Source: Blattabacterium cuenoti (GTDB taxonomy: Bacteria > Bacteroidota > Bacteroidia > Flavobacteriales > Blattabacteriaceae). From it: 64,000 bases of DNA. Below, one piece after another: positions 9,620 through 17,423 of the stretch (position 1 is the stretch's first letter; each line of letters opens with the position of its first letter). Where the stretch lies: positions 480,028 to 544,027 of the forward strand of contig NZ_CP059225.1 of the NCBI RefSeq assembly GCF_014251655.1, given 5' to 3'. The notes below the pieces were generated by a model. The model had not been told where the DNA came from, searched no databases, and saw only the letters and a program-made list of their open reading frames with translations. The translations under genes were made by a program, and so were the position numbers.

Positions 9620-11056
9620 ATGAATAATAATTCATATGATCTTGTGGTTATCGGTTCTGGTCCTGGTGGATATGTTTCTGCAATTAGAGCAAGTCAATTA
9701 GGATTACGTACTGCAATCATAGAAAAATATAAAAATTTAGGAGGAACATGTTTAAATGTTGGATGTATCCCCTCTAAGTCTCTTTTAGATTCTTCTAAAT
9801 ATTTTTTCTTAGCTAAAAATCATTATTCTTCACATGGAATTTTTTTCGAAAAACTATTTTTTGATCTCAAAAAAATGATGAATAGAAAAAATGAAATAGT
9901 TAGAAATATAAATAATGGAATAAAATTTCTAATGAAAAAAAATAAAATTGATGTATATCAAGGAACAGGCTCATTTAAAACAAAAAATATTCTTCTTATA
10001 AAGAACGAAACCTCGTTAATAAAAGAAAAACAAGAAATACAATTTAAATTTTGCATAATATCTACAGGATCTAACCCTTCATGGGGCCCCTCTTTAAATT
10101 TTGATATAAAAAATAAAATTATTTCTTCTACAGAAGCTCTTAATTTAAATGAAGTTCCTAATAAATTAATAATAATTGGAGGGGGTGTTATTGGATTAGA
10201 ACTTGGTTCTATTTTTAATAGACTAGGAAGTGAAGTAACTATCATAGAAACTATGGATAGAATCATATCAAATATGGATGATTCTTTAAGTATAGAAATG
10301 AAAAAAATTTTGGAAAAATATTCTATTAAAATAGAGACTTCTTTATCTGTAACCAATATTATTAAAAAAAATAATAATCATAAAGAAATATTAGTTGTAG
10401 CAAAACATAATCATAACGGAAATAAAATTCATATACTAGGAGATTATTGTATCCTATCAATAGGAAGAACTCCATATACAAAAGATCTTGGATTAGAGAA
10501 TGTTGGAATAAAAACAGATAAAAAAGGATTCATACTAGTGAATGAATCTTTACAAAGTGTAAGAAATAATATATATGCAATTGGAGACGTCATAGGAGGA
10601 AAAATGCTTGCTCATAAAGCTGAAGAAGAAGGATTATATGCAGTAGAACATATAGTTGGACAAAAACCAAACAAATTAAATTATAATTTAATTCCATCAG
10701 TAATTTATACTTATCCTGAAGTAGCTAGTGTTGGATTCACAGAAAAAGAAATAAAAAGAAATAAAATAGAATACAACATCGGTATTTTTCCTATGAAAGT
10801 TTTAGGAAGAGCTCGTGCAAGTGGATGTATTGACGGTTTTTTAAAAATCATTTCTCATAAAGAAACAGATGAAATACTAGGAGTTCATCTGATTGGAGAA
10901 CATGCTGCAGATATGATAATGGAAGCTACTGTTGCTATGGAATTTCAATCATCTTCAGAAGATATCTATAGAATTAGTCATCCACATCCTACTTTTAGTG
11001 AATCATTTAAAGAAGCCGCTTTACTAAGTTTTGAAAATCGTTCTATACATATATAA
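9620..11056 (+). CDS. lpd: Dihydrolipoyl dehydrogenase (E3)
   Basis: E3 reoxidises dihydrolipoamide on E2 of pyruvate dehydrogenase and related complexes, passing electrons to NAD+. The FAD fold begins at VVIGSGPGGYVSA (9-21). The redox disulfide is C44-C49 in GGTCLNVGCIPSK. A second dinucleotide fold, IIGGGVIGLELG, binds NAD. The C-terminal dimerisation domain ends with SHPHPTFSE, where H456 and E461 form the catalytic dyad. At 478 residues it is full length. Likely partners in this window are pdhA and pdhC at 58.8-61.0 kb; the gene itself is separated from them. It follows the DHS-like gene by 25 bases. Confidence 0.95.
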   Translation: MNNNSYDLVVIGSGPGGYVSAIRASQLGLRTAIIEKYKNLGGTCLNVGCIPSKSLLDSSKYFFLAKNHYSSHGIFFEKLFFDLKKMMNRKNEIVRNINNGIKFLMKKNKIDVYQGTGSFKTKNILLIKNETSLIKEKQEIQFKFCIISTGSNPSWGPSLNFDIKNKIISSTEALNLNEVPNKLIIIGGGVIGLELGSIFNRLGSEVTIIETMDRIISNMDDSLSIEMKKILEKYSIKIETSLSVTNIIKKNNNHKEILVVAKHNHNGNKIHILGDYCILSIGRTPYTKDLGLENVGIKTDKKGFILVNESLQSVRNNIYAIGDVIGGKMLAHKAEEEGLYAVEHIVGQKPNKLNYNLIPSVIYTYPEVASVGFTEKEIKRNKIEYNIGIFPMKVLGRARASGCIDGFLKIISHKETDEILGVHLIGEHAADMIMEATVAMEFQSSSEDIYRISHPHPTFSESFKEAALLSFENRSIHI

Positions 11057-11062
11057 TTTTTT

Positions 11063-11731
11063 TTACCATATAATTGTTTTTTTTCCTTTACTACTCAAAA
11101 AATTATTGGTTTTTAAGAAATGTTTAGATCCAAAAAAACCAAGATGAGCAGAAAAAGTCGATGGATGAGATGTTGTTAATACATAATGATCCTGATTAAG
11201 ATTGATTAAAGATATTTTTTTTTTAGCATATTTTCCCCATAAAAGAAAAACAATATTTTTTTTTTTATTGGAAATAGATTGTATAATCTGATCTGTAAAA
11301 AATTCCCATCCTATTTTTTTATGAGAACCCGGATTCCCTTTTCTTACTGTTAAGATAGAATTAAGTAATAAAACTCCTTGTTTTGCCCAAGGAATTAAAG
11401 ACCCACTAGAATGAAATGAATTGTTCTTAAAACAATTGTTCACTTCTATAAAAATATTTTTTAATGAAGGAGGAAAAGGAACTCCGAATGGAACAGAAAA
11501 ACAAAGACCATCAGCTTGATGATCCTTATAATAAGGATCTTGTCCTAGAATTACTACTTTCAATTTTTGGAAAGAACAATATTTTAAAGAAGATAAAATA
11601 TTTTGTTTTTTAGGAAAACAGGTAAAATTATTATATTCTATATTAATAGATTTCAATAATTTTTTTAAATAAGGTTTTTCATATTCCTTTTTTAAAAATA
11701 AATTCCAATTATAATTTTCTTTTTGATTCAT
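11063..11731 (-). CDS. ung: Uracil-DNA glycosylase
   Basis: Ung removes uracil arising from cytosine deamination, starting base-excision repair. The water-activating loop GQDPYY contains D65. The uracil-binding LNS segment is at about 123-125. The DNA-minor-groove loop SHPSTFSAHLGF carries the catalytic histidine H189 and the intercalating leucine L197. It is full length at 222 residues. It converges on lpd with a six-base gap and lies 12 bases downstream of the ferredoxin gene on the same strand. Its retention is notable in a lineage with strong AT bias and many lost repair genes, because cytosine deamination is a main driver of that bias. Confidence 0.95.
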   Translation of the reverse strand: MNQKENYNWNLFLKKEYEKPYLKKLLKSINIEYNNFTCFPKKQNILSSLKYCSFQKLKVVILGQDPYYKDHQADGLCFSVPFGVPFPPSLKNIFIEVNNCFKNNSFHSSGSLIPWAKQGVLLLNSILTVRKGNPGSHKKIGWEFFTDQIIQSISNKKKNIVFLLWGKYAKKKISLINLNQDHYVLTTSHPSTFSAHLGFFGSKHFLKTNNFLSSKGKKTIIW

Positions 11732-11743
11732 CTAAAATAGATT

Positions 11744-12058
11744 TTAATTTCCATGTAAAAAAATTTTTTTTTCAAAAAGTTTTTCTTTAGTTTCCATTTG
11801 ATCTGTAACACAACAATGAACTGGACATACGATCATACATTGTGGTTCATCATAAAAACCAATACATTCCGTACATTTTTCTGATACAATAAAGTATATA
11901 TCTTCTTTAATCGGTTTTTGATCAAAATAAAAATTTTTTTTTAAATAAGTTCCTTCTGACATATTCCATTTTTTACCCCCTTCGTAAATTGCTTGGTTAG
12001 GACATTCCTCTTCACAAGCTCCACAATTAATACATTCTTCTGTAATTTTTATGGACAT
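11744..12058 (-). CDS. 4Fe-4S dicluster ferredoxin (YfhL-like)
   Basis: A small electron carrier of 104 residues with two [4Fe-4S] sites. The first set is C10, C13 and C16 followed by C20 ([12 protein letters not shown]). The second set begins CTEC and ends with [10 protein letters not shown], separated by an insertion, as in the Alvin/YfhL-type ferredoxins. It is divergent from the LuxC-type acyl-CoA reductase gene, with 30 bases between the two starts, so both probably share a regulatory region. In Flavobacteriia the same two genes often occur together, which hints at a functional link, but no redox partner is established from this sequence. Confidence 0.9.
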   Translation of the reverse strand: MSIKITEECINCGACEEECPNQAIYEGGKKWNMSEGTYLKKNFYFDQKPIKEDIYFIVSEKCTECIGFYDEPQCMIVCPVHCCVTDQMETKEKLFEKKIFLHGN

Positions 12059-12088
12059 TATATTTTATAATTTATAATTTTTGAATTA

Positions 12089-13135
12089 ATGATTAAAACT
12101 TTTGATAAACTAGGCTTTTTTTTAAGAGAATTTAAAAAATTTTATACAAATGATCAATATGATTCTAAAGATATCAGAATCTTTTTTCCTTTTTTTAAGA
12201 AAATATTTCAAAGAGTAACTATTACGAATAGTTGGTTTAGAACAGAAGATTTATTAATAACTATTTCCCATTGGGGAAAAATTCTTCAAAAAGAAAAAAT
12301 AAAATCTTGGATAAAGACATATTCTTTAAAAAAGAAAAAAAATCAATCCAAAAATGTACTTGTAATTATGCCTGGAAATATTCCTATGGTGGGATTTCAT
12401 GATTTTTTATGTGTTCTTTTGTCAGGACATAATATTATAATTAAACTATCTGAAGAGGATAATTTATTACTCCCTTTTTTATGTAAAGTAATAATACATG
12501 AAAACCCTATGTTAAAATATAAAATAAAATTTACAAACAATATTTTTTCTGAAAAATTTGACTATGTTATAGCCAGTGGAAACAATAATACAACTCGTTA
12601 TTTTGAATATTATTTTAGAAAATATCCTATCTTACTTAGAAAAAGAAAAACATCCATAGCTGTATTACAGAATAATGAACAAGAAAAGGAGTTAGTTGGT
12701 TTAGTAAAAGACATTATCACTTATTCTGGGAGAGGATGTAGAAATATAGGAAAGATATTTATTCCTTACTATTATAATATTCATTTGATTTTAAAAAAAT
12801 CATTTGTATCTAAATATATAATAAATAACTATAAATATATGGATAATTATAAATATTTTATTTCTATTTATTCTATGAATAATATTCCCGTTAAAAAAAA
12901 TAACTTTCTGATCTTTAAAGAAGAAAAAAATTATCATAGTCCAATATCTGTAGTTTATTATGAATTTTATAACGATTTAAATAAGTTAAAAAAAATAATA
13001 AAAAAAAATAATCAACATATACAATGTATAGTATCTAAAAACTTTTTAGAAAAAGAAATATGTTTTGGAAAAACACAATATCCTAATTTAGAAGATTATG
13101 CAGATGATATAGATACAATTCAATTTTTAAATTGA
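12089..13135 (+). CDS. Acyl-CoA reductase, LuxC-like
   Basis: The protein resembles the LuxC/aldehyde dehydrogenase-fold reductases that reduce acyl-CoA or acyl thioesters to aldehydes with NADPH. Visible features are MPGNIPMVGFHD (95-106) in the cofactor region, ASGNNNTTRYFEYYF (162-176), and the probable nucleophile C217 in SGRGCRNIGK. At 348 residues it matches Flavobacteriia homologues rather than the 480-residue LuxC of luminous bacteria. No luxD, luxE or luciferase genes are present. It is divergent from the ferredoxin gene and its 3' end overlaps ribD by 16 bases in convergent orientation. The substrate is unknown, and the family assignment is by motif. Confidence 0.8.
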   Translation: MIKTFDKLGFFLREFKKFYTNDQYDSKDIRIFFPFFKKIFQRVTITNSWFRTEDLLITISHWGKILQKEKIKSWIKTYSLKKKKNQSKNVLVIMPGNIPMVGFHDFLCVLLSGHNIIIKLSEEDNLLLPFLCKVIIHENPMLKYKIKFTNNIFSEKFDYVIASGNNNTTRYFEYYFRKYPILLRKRKTSIAVLQNNEQEKELVGLVKDIITYSGRGCRNIGKIFIPYYYNIHLILKKSFVSKYIINNYKYMDNYKYFISIYSMNNIPVKKNNFLIFKEEKNYHSPISVVYYEFYNDLNKLKKIIKKNNQHIQCIVSKNFLEKEICFGKTQYPNLEDYADDIDTIQFLN

Positions 13136-14184
13136 AGTTCGTCATTATTATATGAAGATAAAAAAATCAGTTTATCTTTATCAAGATTCATTTTTTTTAA
13201 TATTTTTCCTTCTATTAGAGGGGCTCTAAGCCCTCTTTTAAAGGTTCCATTTCTATTGTTACAAATAAAAATTCTACATTCATCCCAAATATTTTTTTTA
13301 ATAAAACTTTCCAATGTTTTTCTTCCTCCTTCTACAATGATAGACAATATTTTTTTTTTATATAAATAAAATAATATTTGGTTTACGATTTCGTTTTCAA
13401 AAGATATTTGAACATATTCTATATTTTTTTTATTTTCTTTCATTTTTTCTGTAAATACAATTGTACGTTGTGATCCGTCTAAAACAAAATAAGAAGAAGA
13501 AATACTTAATTTTTTATCGAAAAAAATTCGTATTGGATTTTTTCCAACCCATTCTCTAACATTTAACCTAGGATTATCATTTAACACTGTTTTTCTTCCT
13601 ACTAAAATACTATCCTCTTCAGATCTCCACTTATGGTTTAATTGTCTAGCATATATTCCGCTAATACAAATGTTTTTTTTATTCTTTAAATGAATAAATC
13701 CATCATTGCTTTGAGCCCATTTTAAAATAATATAAGGACGATTTTTTTCGAAAAAAGTAAAAAAACGTTTATTTAAAATTCGACATTGATCTTTTAAAAC
13801 ATCTTCTATAACTTCTATTCCGTATTCTCTTAATTTTTGAATACCTAATCCTTTTATTTTATCACAAGGATCCTGTATTCCTACTACTACTCTTGGAATA
13901 TGTTTTTTTATTATTAAGTCAACACAAGGAGGGGTTTTTCCAAAATGGACACATGGTTCTAATGTGACGTACAAAGTAGAATCAAGAAGGACTTCTTGAT
14001 TCTTTATTTTATTAATAGCATTTACTTCAGCATGATCCTTCCCTTTTTTATAATGCCACCCTTCTGAAAGAACAAAACCATTTCTTTCTATTACACATCC
14101 TACCATAGGATTTGGAGAAGTAAATCCTAATCCATTTTTTGCTAGTTGTAGAGCTCTCTTCATAAATATTTTTTGGTATTTCAT
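13120..14184 (-). CDS. ribD: Bifunctional riboflavin deaminase/reductase RibD
   Basis: RibD performs two consecutive steps of riboflavin synthesis: deamination of the pyrimidine intermediate, then reduction of its ribosyl side chain. The N-terminal cytidine-deaminase-like domain has the zinc site HAEVNAI and TLEPCVHFGKTPPC. The C-terminal reductase domain (about 145-354) contains ILKWAQSNDGFI, VGRKTVLNDNPRLNVR and VEGGRKTLESF. At 354 residues both domains are complete. It lies 16 bases downstream of aroE on the same strand, and its end overlaps the convergent acyl-CoA reductase gene. Provision of B vitamins to the host is a plausible reason for retention. Confidence 0.95.
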   Translation of the reverse strand: MKYQKIFMKRALQLAKNGLGFTSPNPMVGCVIERNGFVLSEGWHYKKGKDHAEVNAINKIKNQEVLLDSTLYVTLEPCVHFGKTPPCVDLIIKKHIPRVVVGIQDPCDKIKGLGIQKLREYGIEVIEDVLKDQCRILNKRFFTFFEKNRPYIILKWAQSNDGFIHLKNKKNICISGIYARQLNHKWRSEEDSILVGRKTVLNDNPRLNVREWVGKNPIRIFFDKKLSISSSYFVLDGSQRTIVFTEKMKENKKNIEYVQISFENEIVNQILFYLYKKKILSIIVEGGRKTLESFIKKNIWDECRIFICNNRNGTFKRGLRAPLIEGKILKKMNLDKDKLIFLSSYNNDELQFKN

Positions 14185-14200
14185 GAAGCATAAATTATTT

Positions 14201-14950
14201 TTATGAATTCCATATTTTCCAAGATTCTTCCGCTTGTAGATATAACATTTCTAACCCATTTTTAATTATGGCTCCTCTCTTTTCTGCTTTTTCTAAAAAA
14301 ATAGTTTTGTTGGGATTATAAATTAAATCATAAAAATAATGTTCAGGAGATACATATTGGTAAGGAATAGGAGGATAGTAATGAATATTAGGAAATGATC
14401 CTAAAGGAGTGCAATTAATAACAATTTTATATTGTTCTAATATATCTTTATTTATTTCTTCATAAGTAAAGAAATCTTTGTTTTTTTTTCTGGAAACATA
14501 TTGATAAGATATTTCTAATTTTTTCAAAACAAAAGAAACAGTTTTAGATACTCCTCCAGTTCCTAAAATTAATGCTCTTAAATCATTTTTAAACATTTTA
14601 TGAAGATTTTTTTTAAAAGATAATTCAAAACCTATAGCATCCGTATTATATCCTATTCTATGTCCATTACATATTTTTATAACATTTATAGATCCTATCA
14701 ATTCCGCTTCCGGAATCATTCTAGTTAGAAAAGGAATAATACTGATTTTATATGGAATGGTGACATTACACCCTTTTAAATATGGATTCTTAAACACAAT
14801 GGACACCTTTTCTATGTCTGGAATATCAAAAATTTGATAATCTGTATCAATAATAGTTTCCTTCTTAAATTTTTTCAAAAAAAAATCTCTTGAAAAAGAA
14901 TAATGAATATCTTTTCCAATTAGTCCAAAAATAAATTTATAATTTTTCAT
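14201..14950 (-). CDS. aroE: Shikimate dehydrogenase
   Basis: AroE reduces 3-dehydroshikimate to shikimate with NADPH, in the pathway to aromatic amino acids. The N-terminal substrate domain begins FGLIGKDIHYSFS and has NVTIPYK with the catalytic lysine. GYNTDAIGF supplies the catalytic aspartate. The nucleotide-binding loop reads GTGGVSKTV instead of the more usual GAGGA. At 249 residues it is slightly short, as is common in Bacteroidota. It follows rpsU by 22 bases and precedes ribD, all on the minus strand. Aromatic amino-acid synthesis is expected in an insect nutritional symbiont. Confidence 0.94.
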   Translation of the reverse strand: MKNYKFIFGLIGKDIHYSFSRDFFLKKFKKETIIDTDYQIFDIPDIEKVSIVFKNPYLKGCNVTIPYKISIIPFLTRMIPEAELIGSINVIKICNGHRIGYNTDAIGFELSFKKNLHKMFKNDLRALILGTGGVSKTVSFVLKKLEISYQYVSRKKNKDFFTYEEINKDILEQYKIVINCTPLGSFPNIHYYPPIPYQYVSPEHYFYDLIYNPNKTIFLEKAEKRGAIIKNGLEMLYLQAEESWKIWNS

Positions 14951-14972
14951 TATATATACAAAAAATAAAAAT

Positions 14973-15170
14973 TTATTCTTCTTTTTTCAATTTCATACGT
15001 TCTCTATATTTTGCTCTTAATATTTCATTTCTTCTTCCCTCAGAAGGTTTTATATATTGTTGTTTTTCTCTAAATTCTTTTAGAATACGAGTTTTGTCAA
15101 ATTTTTTTTTACATTTTTTTAAGGCTTTATCGATCGATTCTCCTTCTCTAATTGTGGTAATTAAAATCAT
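14973..15170 (-). CDS. rpsU: 30S ribosomal protein S21
   Basis: A small, highly basic ribosomal protein of 65 residues that binds the 3' region of 16S rRNA in the small subunit. The sequence REGESIDKALKKCKKKFDKTR and the following lysine/arginine-rich helices are typical of S21. It lies 27 bases downstream of tRNA-Val on the same strand and directly upstream of aroE, so it may be made from a transcript that begins with the tRNA. No anomaly is seen. Confidence 0.93.
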   Translation of the reverse strand: MILITTIREGESIDKALKKCKKKFDKTRILKEFREKQQYIKPSEGRRNEILRAKYRERMKLKKEE

Positions 15171-15197
15171 AAAATAAATAAACTAATAATTTTTTTG

Positions 15198-15272
15198 TGG
15201 ACACTATCGGATTTGAACCGACGACCTCTACTCTGTCAAAGTAGCGCTCTAAACCAACTGAGCTAAATGTCC
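15198..15272 (-). tRNA. tRNA-Val (GAC anticodon)
   Basis: Read on the minus strand from 15272 to 15198, the sequence folds as a standard tRNA. The acceptor arm GGACATT pairs with AGTGTCC (one G-U pair) and is followed by an A discriminator; no CCA is encoded. The D arm is GCTC...GAGC. The anticodon stem CTACT/AGTAG encloses the loop TTGACAG with anticodon GAC. The T arm contains GGTTCAAATCC. GAC reads GUC and GUU valine codons. Confidence 0.93.
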
Positions 15273-15283
15273 TTTAAAATCAA

Positions 15284-15291
15284 CAAAATTA
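15284..15291 (-). promoter_or_regulatory. Possible -7 promoter element for tRNA-Val / rpsU / aroE / ribD
   Basis: On the minus strand the bases read TAATTTTG, matching the Bacteroidota -7 consensus TANNTTTG, and end 12 bases before the mature tRNA 5' end. That spacing suits a start site just upstream of the tRNA. No clear -33 TTG is seen at the expected distance, so the call is tentative. Confidence 0.33.
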
Positions 15292-15331
15292 AGTATTTTT
15301 TAAACATATAACAGATCATAATTTATTTTGT

Positions 15332-17419
15332 ATGTTCTTCGATCCTTTACAAAAACCTATAGAATATTTAAAAAAATTGAATCAAAAAAAAGCTAATTTA
15401 TTCAAAACTGAACTAAATATTTACACTTACGAAGATTTACTTTTTTTTTACCCAAAAGGGTACATTCATCTATTAACACTAAAAAATATATCAGAATTAT
15501 CAAATAATAACAATAATAATTTTGTACGAATATTAGGTAAAATCACGAATATTGAAGAGATAAAAAATAAAAAAAGGAAAATATTGGTAGCCCGTTTAGA
15601 GGATCAAACGGGTTTTATAGAATTAGTATGGTTTAAAAAAATTCATTTTTTTAAAAATGTGAAAAAAAACATTCTAATAATAGTTTATGGAAAAGTAAAA
15701 TATTTTAGGCAAAAAATTCAAATCATCCATCCAATCATTCATACACATACAAATATTAAAAAATTTCAATCTTCAAAAAAAATTTTTTCTATATATCCTA
15801 TTTATTCTATACCGAATAATTTGAAAAAAAAAGGAATTAATAATTTGTTAATGATCAACTTATTAAAAAATATAATTGAAGAAATAAAAAATGATATAAA
15901 AGAATTTTTTTTCGAAGATTTTCTTGAAAAAAAATTAATGTCAAGAAAAAAATCTTTGATACAAATACATTTTCCAGAATCTTTGGATTACTTATTACAA
16001 GCTCAATATTCTTTGAAATTTGAAGAATTATTTTTATTACAACTTTTTCTTCTTTCAAAAAGAAAGAATGCAAAAAGCAACCAATTTTCAAAATTAGGAA
16101 AAAATTTTCATAATTTTTACAAAAATTATTTGCCTTTTACTCTAACAGAAGAACAAAAAAAAGTCTTTAAAGAAATATGGAATGATTTAAAAAAACCGAT
16201 TCAAATGAATAGATTATTGCAAGGAGAAGTAGGATGTGGAAAGACGATAATAGCTATATTATCAATGTTAATTGCATCAGATAATGGATTTCAATCCTGT
16301 TTGATGGCTCCAACTGAAGTTTTAGCCATTCAACACTATTATTCTATAAAAAAAATGTTTTCCGAAATTGGAATCAAAATTGCTTTATTAACGAGTTCTA
16401 CTTCTAACTCTGAACGAAAATATCTCTATCATGAAATATTTATGGGGACAATTTCCATTGTGATAGGAACTCATACTTTAATACAAGATAAAGTTAGATT
16501 TAAGAATCTAGGTCTAGCAATTATAGACGAAGAACAGCGTTTTGGAGTTATACAAAGAACTAAAGTTTGGAAAAAAAATAATAAATATCCTCATATTTTA
16601 ATTATGACGGCCACTCCTATTCCTAGAACCCTAGCAAAAATTATTTATCATGATTTAAATATTTCTATTATTAGAGAATCACCCTTAGGTAGAAAACCTG
16701 TAAAAACTATTCATTTTTGGAACAAAAATAGAGATCAAGCTTTTGATATAGTAAAAAATCAAATTTTAAAAGGAAGACAAATATATATTGTTTATCCTAC
16801 TATAAATACTTCTTACAAAAATAGAAATATAAGTTTGATGAAAGGATATAAAGAAATCAAAGAAAAATTTAAAGACTTAAAAATTGGAATTTTACATGGA
16901 GCAATGAACTGTAAAGAAAAAAATCTACAAATGAATCAATTTATATGTGGAAAAACTCAAATTTTAATAACTACTACGGTTATAGAAGTAGGAGTGGACG
17001 TTCCTAACGCTACAGTAATTTTAATAGAAAATGCAGATTGTTTTGGATTATCTCAATTACACCAATTAAGAGGAAGAGTAGGAAGAGGAATCTATCAAAG
17101 TTATTGTATTCTTATTACTACTAATAATAAAAAAATGAATACAGAAGGTTATCAAAGAATAAAAAAAATGAGTGAAACTAATGAAGGATTAAGAATAGCA
17201 AAGGAAGATCTTAAACTTCGTGGAAGTGGAGATTTAATAGGAACTAAACAAAGTGGAAAAAGTTATTTTCGTATGGTAAATCTGATAAAAGATTATAAAC
17301 TTGTAAGAGATGTTTTTCCAGTTGTAAAAAATTTTTTTATAAAAAATCCTAATTTTTTTAAAAATAGAAAAGACATTTTTTATAAATATTTGAATTTAAA
17401 TAAAAAAAGTAATAAATGA
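15332..17419 (+). CDS. recG: ATP-dependent DNA helicase RecG
   Basis: RecG reverses stalled replication forks and processes branched recombination intermediates. The N-terminal wedge/OB-fold domain covers about residues 60-170. The helicase core has Walker A LLQGEVGCGKT, motif II IIDEEQRFGV, TATPIPRTLA, and motif VI QLRGRVGRG. The C-terminal LRGSGDLIGTKQSG segment is characteristic of RecG and the related Mfd. At 695 residues it is full length. UvrD follows four bases downstream, forming a two-helicase repair unit. Retention in a reduced genome suggests fork rescue remains important. Confidence 0.95.
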   Translation: MFFDPLQKPIEYLKKLNQKKANLFKTELNIYTYEDLLFFYPKGYIHLLTLKNISELSNNNNNNFVRILGKITNIEEIKNKKRKILVARLEDQTGFIELVWFKKIHFFKNVKKNILIIVYGKVKYFRQKIQIIHPIIHTHTNIKKFQSSKKIFSIYPIYSIPNNLKKKGINNLLMINLLKNIIEEIKNDIKEFFFEDFLEKKLMSRKKSLIQIHFPESLDYLLQAQYSLKFEELFLLQLFLLSKRKNAKSNQFSKLGKNFHNFYKNYLPFTLTEEQKKVFKEIWNDLKKPIQMNRLLQGEVGCGKTIIAILSMLIASDNGFQSCLMAPTEVLAIQHYYSIKKMFSEIGIKIALLTSSTSNSERKYLYHEIFMGTISIVIGTHTLIQDKVRFKNLGLAIIDEEQRFGVIQRTKVWKKNNKYPHILIMTATPIPRTLAKIIYHDLNISIIRESPLGRKPVKTIHFWNKNRDQAFDIVKNQILKGRQIYIVYPTINTSYKNRNISLMKGYKEIKEKFKDLKIGILHGAMNCKEKNLQMNQFICGKTQILITTTVIEVGVDVPNATVILIENADCFGLSQLHQLRGRVGRGIYQSYCILITTNNKKMNTEGYQRIKKMSETNEGLRIAKEDLKLRGSGDLIGTKQSGKSYFRMVNLIKDYKLVRDVFPVVKNFFIKNPNFFKNRKDIFYKYLNLNKKSNK

Positions 17420-17423
17420 GTTT

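Noticed and set aside
9958-10356. 132-codon open frame on the minus strand inside lpd
   Set aside because: It lies wholly within a well-supported gene, has low-complexity hydrophobic composition and no recognisable domain; it is a shadow of AT-rich coding DNA.
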